In this document: positions 16,586-22,484 of the stretch, one piece after another
Position numbering within the stretch: position 1 is the first letter of the stretch
Layout of the letters: the number at the start of each line of letters is the position of its first letter
Assembly: GCA_029259935.1 (NCBI GenBank)
Contig: JAJDEH010000401.1
Span: 1-22,484 of the forward strand
From: Planctomycetota bacterium
Lineage (GTDB): Bacteria > Planctomycetota > Planctomycetia > Pirellulales > Pirellulaceae
Direction of reading: 5' to 3'
DNA length: 22,484 nt
The notes under the pieces: generated by a model
What the model was told of the DNA's origin: nothing
The model's database searches: none
What the model saw: the letters and a program-made list of their open reading frames with translations, nothing else
Position numbers and translations under genes: made by a program

Positions 16586-18322
16586 ATGTTAAGAGCCTCA
16601 ATTGCAACGATGATCGGATTGCTAATCGTCCTGAGTGCGAGCGACACTTGGGCTCAGCCCGCGAAAAAGAAGATCGTTCATGACGCCGAGTACTACATAC
16701 TGGAAGCTCAAAATGGCGATCGTTGGGCCGGCGAAGATGATGCGTTGGATGCGAAGCTTGCCGCTCTGCGCAAGAAACATGGACGGCCACCAAACATCAT
16801 TCATATCATGTGGGACGACACGGCTTTCGGCGACGTGGGCATCCCCGCCATCCAGCAGATACGCGGCTTACAAACACCACATCTCAACAAGATGGCCAGT
16901 CAAGGGATCCTATTTACCCGCATGTACACGGAAGTAGGATGCACACCCAGCCGGGCCGCTTGCATCACTGGCCGCTACGCGGTCCGCAGCGGTATGTACA
17001 ACATCGGCATGCTCCGAGAATCGCACGGCATGCGAGGCGGTGAAGTCACGCTTGCCGAAGTGCTTTCCAAAGCTGGATATGCGACGGCGTTTCATGGCAA
17101 GTGGCACCTGGGGGACATTGAAGAAAGCTATCCACACAATCAAGGATTCGATGAGGCATTTTTCACCGGATACAACCAGATCCTTTCCTTGAATACGAAA
17201 GTTGCGGAAGGCGCGAATGCGTCGATCGGGCTCTTCGAAGACATGCTTCCGGATGATCCCTACAAGCTCGACGATACGTTTATCACCAAGGGATGGGTCC
17301 AAATCGCCGAGGGCACGAAGGGTGGAGCGACTCGGCAATGGGGAGACAACTCACACGAGAACTATCTGAAGATTGATCCGGAAGCTCAGCGCCGAACGAT
17401 CGACTTCATTGAACGTAACGCGAAGGAAGGCAAACCGTTCTATGTTGCCAACTGGCCCAACCTGACCAGCTTTATCCCTAATCCGAAAAAGCATTCCAGG
17501 GCACGAAGCATTCTTCAAGACGGGCTTCAAGGCAATATCGACCCCTTCGTGGGGAAGCTGATCGCGAAGCTAAAGAAACTCAACATCGCCGAAAACACAC
17601 TTCTTGTTTGCATGGCCGATAACGGACCGATGTCGCACAATCCCCCGCCAGGCCTGGGCATGGCCGAGACGATTTATCGCGGCGGCAAGGGCGACTTCCT
17701 GGAGGGCGGTGTGCGCGTTCCCGCGCAAGCTTGGTGGCCTGGCGTGATCAAGCCGAGTCAAATCGTCGGCGACATCATTCACGAGACGGACTTGTACACA
17801 ACCTTCGCTCGCGTGGCCGGTGCTCTCGAGCATGTTCCCACCGACCGAGTCGTCGATGGATTGGACCAGACTTCGCTGTTGGTCAACGGAGATACCCACA
17901 GCCGCCGCGACCATGTCTTCATCTACGCGGGACCAAGATTGGGGGCAACCGTCAAAGGCAATTACAAACGGCACTGGATATCCTCGGACTCGGTCGGGGA
18001 ATCTAGCGGAATACCGTCCGCATTCTATTTCTTGCCAGCCGATCCGCGCGAGAAGACCCCGATGTTGGTGAATCTGATTCACCTCAAAAGCCCGTTCAAT
18101 CGCATGAAGTTGCGGCACGATCTTTGGAAGAAAAAATATCCCGACTCAAAAGAGGTACACGGCATTCCTTGGACGGGAATCGAAAACGCAACTCCCGAAG
18201 TCAAGGCGCTCGCCAAGCCGCCCTTGGATCTCGACAAGCTGCCATTTGACCCGCTTGAATATATCGAACACCTGGACGAACTCCCCTTTGATCCAAATCT
18301 AGATCCGGGGTTGGGACGTTAA
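16586..18322 (+). CDS. Exported type I sulfatase (arylsulfatase family)
   Basis: Formylglycine-dependent sulfatases hydrolyse sulfate esters; planctomycetes have many, thought to act on sulfated polysaccharides. The product has 578 residues with a signal peptide at 1–24 (MIGLLIVLSASDTWA/Q). The catalytic motif is CTPSR at 119–123, whose C119 should be converted to formylglycine, with the following AACITGR as in the family signature. Metal and active-site residues visible are D77–D78, K172 and H174 in HGKWHLG, and D345–N346 in MADNGPM. The C terminus repeats LPFDP twice. The start is set by AAGGAG six bases before the ATG at 16586. An ATG at 16499 in the same frame overlaps the MscS stop as ATGA, but would put 29 residues before the signal peptide. 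The substrate cannot be told from sequence, and no maturation enzyme gene lies in this window. Confidence 0.94.
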   Translation: MLRASIATMIGLLIVLSASDTWAQPAKKKIVHDAEYYILEAQNGDRWAGEDDALDAKLAALRKKHGRPPNIIHIMWDDTAFGDVGIPAIQQIRGLQTPHLNKMASQGILFTRMYTEVGCTPSRAACITGRYAVRSGMYNIGMLRESHGMRGGEVTLAEVLSKAGYATAFHGKWHLGDIEESYPHNQGFDEAFFTGYNQILSLNTKVAEGANASIGLFEDMLPDDPYKLDDTFITKGWVQIAEGTKGGATRQWGDNSHENYLKIDPEAQRRTIDFIERNAKEGKPFYVANWPNLTSFIPNPKKHSRARSILQDGLQGNIDPFVGKLIAKLKKLNIAENTLLVCMADNGPMSHNPPPGLGMAETIYRGGKGDFLEGGVRVPAQAWWPGVIKPSQIVGDIIHETDLYTTFARVAGALEHVPTDRVVDGLDQTSLLVNGDTHSRRDHVFIYAGPRLGATVKGNYKRHWISSDSVGESSGIPSAFYFLPADPREKTPMLVNLIHLKSPFNRMKLRHDLWKKKYPDSKEVHGIPWTGIENATPEVKALAKPPLDLDKLPFDPLEYIEHLDELPFDPNLDPGLGR

Positions 18323-18558
18323 TCAAGCGGACGGGCGTTGAACTGCTTGGGCTGGCGGGCCGAAACACTAATTCTCCGCCAAAGCCAACACTACAACCGG
18401 AAATCTCCTATTAACGGTAATCGCCTTAAAAAGCAGCAACTTTCGCAGATCCGCACATCTTGCCCAGACGTTTCATTTTTACGGCTGGTACCCCGATAGA
18501 GCTTATGGGTCGCCGAAGCTGTATCAATCGCGAAACCTAGTGATGAGAGGATCATTCC

Positions 18559-18939
18559 GTGGCAAAGAAGAAAGATTCGGAAGTGACGATCGATTGTCGT
18601 ACCAGCGAGCGCCGCGGTAATGACCGTCGCAAAAAGAGCAACACGGTCGCTGAAGAACGCCGAACCGATCCCAGACGCAAGGTGCAGCGACGTCGCCAAA
18701 TCGATCCGACCACCTGCGAACGGGATTACAACGACGAAGAAATCGAATTCATGCATGCGTTGGACGACTACAAGCGGGCCAACGGCAGGATGTTCCCCAC
18801 GTGCAGCGAAATCCTCGAAGTCATTCGCGGGCTGGGCTATCAAAAGGTGGCGGACATCGAGGTGATTGAGTCGACGGACCTGGTGGAGGAGCCTGAAATG
18901 GATCTCTCGGACGAGGCGGAATTCGAACTGGCCGAATAA
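18559..18939 (+). CDS. Small conserved planctomycete protein with Arg-rich N-terminal and acidic C-terminal halves
   Basis: A 126-residue cytoplasmic protein of unknown function. Residues 13–47 are rich in Arg pairs ([24 protein letters not shown]). The middle ([10 protein letters not shown], then [35 protein letters not shown]) is what I remember as conserved among planctomycete hypothetical proteins. It looks helical and contains two of the three Cys. The last 30 residues are strongly acidic. The start is GTG at 18559, supported by GAGAGGA ending 8 bases upstream and by the Lys-rich start. A terminator follows, so the gene is probably transcribed alone. Nucleic-acid binding by the Arg-rich part is a guess. 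A 205-residue open frame on the other strand is a shadow. Confidence 0.8.
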   Translation: MAKKKDSEVTIDCRTSERRGNDRRKKSNTVAEERRTDPRRKVQRRRQIDPTTCERDYNDEEIEFMHALDDYKRANGRMFPTCSEILEVIRGLGYQKVADIEVIESTDLVEEPEMDLSDEAEFELAE

Positions 18940-19010
18940 GCGAGAACCGCGCCAGCACTCGAAAAATGATTGCGACGGTCCGTGAGAGACCGCCATGCTA
19001 TCCAACAAGC

Positions 19011-19045
19011 AAAGAGGCAGTCGACACCGGCTGCCTCTTTTTTTT
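19011..19045 (+). terminator. Intrinsic terminator after the small charged protein gene
   Basis: AAAGAGGCAG (19011–19020) pairs perfectly with CTGCCTCTTT (19031–19040) around a 10-base loop, followed by a run of eight T at 19038–19045. It lies 71 bases after the stop codon at 18939. Confidence 0.93.
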
Positions 19046-19171
19046 GCGCCAATTAGCCTTGCCGTAGTTTTTGATTCCGACTAGTCTCCCGCGACTTTTC
19101 TACCAGCCAACATCCTATTTGGAAATGCGACAAACACGGCTGGAAATCGCATCTTTCGAGGCTCGATACTC

Positions 19172-19918
19172 TTGTACGCCTTCAATCGAACCATTGCTCT
19201 CGCCCGGACGTCCATCCTGCTGATGCTGGTTGTCCCGTTACTAGCTTCTTCAGCAGGCTGCAATCTCACGTCGACGGGGCACAATCTGGACGGCAAGCGG
19301 CAATTCCAGCAAGGCAATTACACGGCGGCGTTACAGAAATTCCAACAAGCCGCCGCGTCGAATCCCGCCGATGCCGATGCCTTTTACAACATGGGCGCGA
19401 CCTACCATCGCATCGCCAGCCAATCCAACAACACCGATTATTTTGGCCAAGCCGAAAACCTTTACCGGCAATGCCTGGCACTTTCCCCCGACCACACGGA
19501 TTGTCATCGAGGCTTGTCCGTACTGCTGGTCGAAACGAACCGCAAGGACGAAGCCCTCGCCTCGCTGCAAAACTGGGCGAAGCTGCGCCCCAACAACGCG
19601 GATGCCCTGGTCGAACTGGCTCGGATGTATAAGGAGTTCGGCCAGGACGAAGTGGCCACGCAATACCTGCACCATGCCGTGGCCGTCGATCAACGCAACC
19701 CGCGTGCTTGGGCGGGCCTGGGCAAGGTACGCGAAGACGCCGGACAAAACAACGAGGCGTTGGCAAACTACAGTCGCTCCTATCAGTTGAACACCATGCA
19801 ACCCGCCGTCGCCAACCGTATTGCCATGCTGCGGCAGCAGGCAAACAGCAGCCTCTCCACCGCGAATACGGGGACTCGGTGGGTGAACCCAACCGTCCCC
19901 GCTCCTCGGTTTCAATAG
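19172..19918 (+). CDS. TPR-repeat lipoprotein
   Basis: TPR proteins act as helical scaffolds; the partner here is unknown. Of 248 residues, 1–30 form a lipoprotein signal: Arg at 6 and 12, hydrophobic ILLMLVVPLLAS, and Cys at 30 after SAG. TPR units follow from about residue 42 (GKRQFQQGNYTAALQKFQQA, then NPADADAFYNMGATYHRIA), with others near 91, 117, 151 and 185 (NPRAWAGLGKVREDAGQNNEAL). The last 35 residues are Ser/Asn/Pro-rich and look disordered. The only start that keeps the charged n-region is TTG at 19172; an ATG at 19223 would give a signal without positive charge. The ribosome site is weak. The gene stands alone between a terminator and a long gap. Membrane attachment is inferred; retention signals differ in planctomycetes. 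Confidence 0.82.
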   Translation: MYAFNRTIALARTSILLMLVVPLLASSAGCNLTSTGHNLDGKRQFQQGNYTAALQKFQQAAASNPADADAFYNMGATYHRIASQSNNTDYFGQAENLYRQCLALSPDHTDCHRGLSVLLVETNRKDEALASLQNWAKLRPNNADALVELARMYKEFGQDEVATQYLHHAVAVDQRNPRAWAGLGKVREDAGQNNEALANYSRSYQLNTMQPAVANRIAMLRQQANSSLSTANTGTRWVNPTVPAPRFQ

Positions 19919-20321
19919 CCATTCAGTTGCGTAGGCTGGATTCTTAAGCAGAGGTTGACGGGGCTTCTTCACGCGCTGGGCAGACCGGTTACACGGGCAC
20001 GTACTTCCCGCAGTTCCAGGGCAATTTATATGTGGCTTCCCCCCCAATCCCCAGCCGGGTTGCTCACGACGTTACGCCGAGCGGTTTGAAGAATAGCAAC
20101 CAAATCATCCGCCGAATCCCTAAGATTCACGCCATGCAGATTGGCGTTTCGGCGTGACCAGGGTCTAGCAGTCAGCCCCGCGCACGAATGGTTCGTAGTT
20201 CTATGGTACTCTGTCGGGAAAACCGTCTGGTTGATCTTGGCGACATGTTTGGATGATATTGGACAGCCGAGTTGTGTGTACCGCTATCCCTCAACGAACC
20301 CGCCTCGCATGAGATTCGCTT
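19919..20321. other. Gap between the TPR lipoprotein and the last gene
   Basis: I see no confident gene. An open stretch of about 70 codons at 19949–20158 has codon use like a gene (…QTGYTGTYFPQFQGN…) but lacks a start and a ribosome site, so it may be a relic. A weak hairpin pairs TCACGCC (20127–20133) with GGCGTGA (20151–20157). No T-run terminator follows the TPR gene. The promoter of the next gene should lie in the last 200 bases, but I cannot place it. Confidence 0.45.
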
Positions 20322-20327
20322 AAGGAG
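20322..20327 (+). promoter_or_regulatory. Strong ribosome site followed by ATT rather than ATG
   Basis: AAGGAG lies six bases before ATT at 20334–20336, in frame with the large downstream gene. No ATG, GTG or TTG exists at the proper distance in that frame, because a stop (TAA, 20328–20330) closes the frame just upstream. The nearest ordinary start in frame is GTG at 20367, 39 bases after the site. Confidence 0.6.
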
Positions 20328-20366
20328 TAAGAGATTAGTACCCAAGATAAGACGCCACAGAGCTCC

Positions 20367-22484
20367 GTGGCTCTCCGCCCGAATTTTCTATCCACCATCC
20401 GCAATTGCCCGAAACTGGCGGCCCGTGGGCATCGTCGTGTTCACCTCTCGCTCTACGGCTTGCTATTGCTGGTTTTCACCTTCGTCGGCTGTGGCCAGAC
20501 GGATGGCGAGCCGAATGCGGGGCAAGGCGCAGGCGGTGCCGCGGCCGCAGGCGGCCAAACGGGAAACGGCAACCGGCCCGTGGGCAGCAGCCAGCCGGTC
20601 GGCAAGATCGAGGCGGTTGAACAAGTGGGCAACAATGAACGGGCCGAACAGACTTTGGCGTATTTGCGCGGCTTCAAGATTGCGATGGCGGGAGATGCGA
20701 CCGACAACGACGCCTGGGATCGGATTCCGCTCGATGGCGTTGATGCGGATGTCGTCAATAACATTGATCTCTATCTGGAAATCCGTTCACAGATCAAGGC
20801 GTTGGCACAACGTAAGATCCTAGCGCATTTGGCCATGGGGCTCTTCGACATGGCCACTGCGCCGACGAAGCCATCGGAGCTGAATCAGTTCAAAAACAGG
20901 CTGGCTCATCTAGATGCGCTGGAACTGTTCGAAATCGAAGCCGAGTTGCACGCCCAGCGCGCGCGGCTGAACCAAATCACGGTCGCCAAAACCGCCGAAG
21001 AGATATTCTTCAACCTGCGGGCGGGAATGCAGGTCAGTGAGAAAAAGCTGGCGGCCCGCCTGCAAAGAAACTATGGCGGGAGCAGCTCTCGCATCGTCGC
21101 CGAGTTGGACTCCTTGAAGCGCGTATTGGATGACGCCAAGCACCCGCCCTCGGGAGAGAGGATTCACCCAACCAAGGAAACGGCCACGGGCAACCTGGAC
21201 GCCGCAATCCGAAGCGGCGTCGTGCTGGCCAAAGTCGTCAGCCATTTTCCCGCAGAAGGAGTGTACAAGTTACTGCTGGTCAACAATTCCAGTAGCGACC
21301 TGACCCTCAACGTCGCGCCGGCGACCCTGCTCAAGCCGCCCGCTCCGCTGGTGGTCGCCGGGCTGCAAAAGACGCGGACCTCGACCGAAGTCAGCCATCG
21401 CATTGAACTGCCCAGCCGGTATCCAGTCGGTTTTTACGCACGAGCCTATCGTACGCGCATGAAGCCGACCCGGCCAAACTATCGCAACATCTCCGCCGAT
21501 CCTCCCGAGCCGGTGTATGCCGAGTGGCTGGCGGACGTGTCCAACCATTCGCTGGACGCGCGAACCCAACAGTTGGTTTTACTACATACCGTGAATCCCA
21601 CTCGGCCGGAACTCAACGCGGCAGCCGGCTCTTGGAACGTCACCGAACGCGAGTACACGGCGCTTCAGCAGCAAGTCGTCGAGGGAATCAACAGGCACGA
21701 CCGATTTCTCCGCGGATTCCTGGACATCCCGGCCCTGGTCAAGATGATCGAATTCTATGCCGGCAAGGAAAGTTGCCACTCCATCTGGCAACAACAATAC
21801 GCCGCGGGCACCGCGAACCAGGAAACGGTTTTTCAGCGAACGCCCACACGCATGCTCTCGCGAACACACGGCTTCACTCCATCGCGGCCCTTCACCGGCG
21901 GCCGCTTCGCGCTATTCGACGGCGCGCAGAGCCAACATCTCACCTTGGCGGCGAATCTCGTGGACCGCGATCGGCTGCATAAGACGGATGCTTCGTTGTC
22001 CGGGAACTCGTTGATCGGCATTCCCGAGTTTGAACTCGGCTTGATGGAGTCCGCGCATGGTCCCCGTTACGACCAGTTTTTCCCCGAGGAACATCGCATT
22101 GAGAGACTGGCCCCGACTGCCAGGGAACCTCGACCGGGACTGCGTTTCATCCGGAAAACCGATCACCCCACGACCGGCCCTTACACCATCACGGCGGAGA
22201 TACGGCTGAATCCGGAGACGTATCAGATCGAATCCGCCGTGTCGTCGACGGGGGGACAGTCAAACAACTTTGATTACCGTTGGAACATCGCCTATCGAGA
22301 ATTTGACCGCCCGATCCCCTCGTCGACGTTCGATTGGGACACTCAGCGGCGTGTTGGCGTCAACCGAATGGAAGCGGTCCAGAAACTGCTGGCGGCCAAG
22401 CAGACGAGCCTGCTTCGCTTGCCGGATGTGACCACGGGATCGAAGAGCGTGATTGGCTCGACCGGCGGTGAAACCGCGCCGACG
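20367..22484 (+). CDS. Large predicted lipoprotein of unrecognised family, 3' end beyond the window
   Basis: The frame is open for 706 codons from GTG at 20367 to the right edge with no stop; I do not recognise the family. A lipoprotein signal has basic residues (RGHRRVH), hydrophobic LYGLLLLVFTFVG and Cys at 42 (counting from the GTG). A Gly/Ala/Gln/Asn-rich linker of about 40 residues follows, then a helical region (about 85–240, Gln/Leu/Lys/Glu-rich) and mixed sequence with Trp/Tyr-containing strands. No CXXCH, protease or kinase motif is apparent in the visible part. The start is doubtful: a strong ribosome site lies at 20322–20327 before ATT at 20334, which would add 11 residues. Other reading frames in the same stretch (such as 20272–20823) are shorter shadows. 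It is likely an envelope protein; nothing visible suggests a partner. Confidence 0.75.
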   Translation, partial: MALRPNFLSTIRNCPKLAARGHRRVHLSLYGLLLLVFTFVGCGQTDGEPNAGQGAGGAAAAGGQTGNGNRPVGSSQPVGKIEAVEQVGNNERAEQTLAYLRGFKIAMAGDATDNDAWDRIPLDGVDADVVNNIDLYLEIRSQIKALAQRKILAHLAMGLFDMATAPTKPSELNQFKNRLAHLDALELFEIEAELHAQRARLNQITVAKTAEEIFFNLRAGMQVSEKKLAARLQRNYGGSSSRIVAELDSLKRVLDDAKHPPSGERIHPTKETATGNLDAAIRSGVVLAKVVSHFPAEGVYKLLLVNNSSSDLTLNVAPATLLKPPAPLVVAGLQKTRTSTEVSHRIELPSRYPVGFYARAYRTRMKPTRPNYRNISADPPEPVYAEWLADVSNHSLDARTQQLVLLHTVNPTRPELNAAAGSWNVTEREYTALQQQVVEGINRHDRFLRGFLDIPALVKMIEFYAGKESCHSIWQQQYAAGTANQETVFQRTPTRMLSRTHGFTPSRPFTGGRFALFDGAQSQHLTLAANLVDRDRLHKTDASLSGNSLIGIPEFELGLMESAHGPRYDQFFPEEHRIERLAPTAREPRPGLRFIRKTDHPTTGPYTITAEIRLNPETYQIESAVSSTGGQSNNFDYRWNIAYREFDRPIPSSTFDWDTQRRVGVNRMEAVQKLLAAKQTSLLRLPDVTTGSKSVIGSTGGETAPT

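Noticed and set aside
18391..19008. A 205-codon minus-strand frame over the small charged protein gene
   Set aside because: The plus-strand protein is one I recognise as conserved, has a ribosome site and a terminator in its direction; the reverse frame has none of these.
19949..20158. A gene-like open stretch in the gap after the TPR gene
   Set aside because: It has no start codon or ribosome site near its beginning and matches nothing I know. It may be a gene relic, but this cannot be supported from sequence alone.
20272..20823. A 183-codon plus-strand frame overlapping the start of the last gene
   Set aside because: The other frame is open to the window end, has a ribosome site and a lipoprotein signal; this one ends early and is Arg/Ser/Trp-rich as shadows often are.

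Overview
The window looks like part of a chromosome from a Planctomycetota bacterium, probably of the Pirellula/Rhodopirellula type. It carries several families known mainly or characteristically from that phylum: a PSCyt1–DUF1549–DUF1553 haem lipoprotein, a DUF1598 protein, a J-like N-terminal domain without HPD, an exported sulfatase, and a small Arg-rich/acidic protein. This assignment rests on family knowledge, since no rRNA or marker gene is present.

Layout: (1) 2–4216, minus strand: a large exported alpha-2-macroglobulin whose C-terminal part, including any thioester domain, lies beyond the left edge. (2) 4525–7086, plus: a one-pass membrane protein with a J-like domain, a repeat-rich Pro/Gln/Ala linker and two copies of an external module. 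It diverges from the macroglobulin gene across a 308-base gap. (3) 7111–8232: a class I methyltransferase gene between copies of a GC-rich palindromic repeat. Two copies form an inverted pair resembling a small non-coding mobile element, and a third lies inside the start of the next gene. (4) 8159–11200: the PSCyt1/DUF1549/DUF1553 lipoprotein, with a LamG-like domain inserted near its C terminus. (5) 11677–13044: a DUF1598 protein behind a leader with two strong hairpins, closed by an intrinsic terminator. (6) 13285–14394: an exported protein joining one CXXCH haem motif to a terpenoid-cyclase-like fold. (7) 14697–18322: an MscS-type channel and a type I sulfatase, probably co-transcribed. (8) 18559–18939: a small conserved two-part charged protein, closed by a terminator. 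(9) 19172–19918: a TPR lipoprotein. (10) 20367 to the right edge: a large predicted lipoprotein of no family I recognise, incomplete at its 3' end.

Most products are exported or membrane-bound, so the region reads as envelope and periplasm accessory functions: protease trapping, osmotic protection, sulfate-ester hydrolysis and haem-containing exported proteins. Apart from the MscS–sulfatase pair, genes are separated by long gaps, each seeming to have its own control. I see no CRISPR array, tRNA, rRNA, transposase, phage gene or recognisable defence system. The least explained features are the palindromic repeat family, the DUF1598 leader, the haem/terpenoid-cyclase protein, the Trp-rich stretch of the macroglobulin, the duplicated module in the J-like protein, and the possible ATT start of the last gene.
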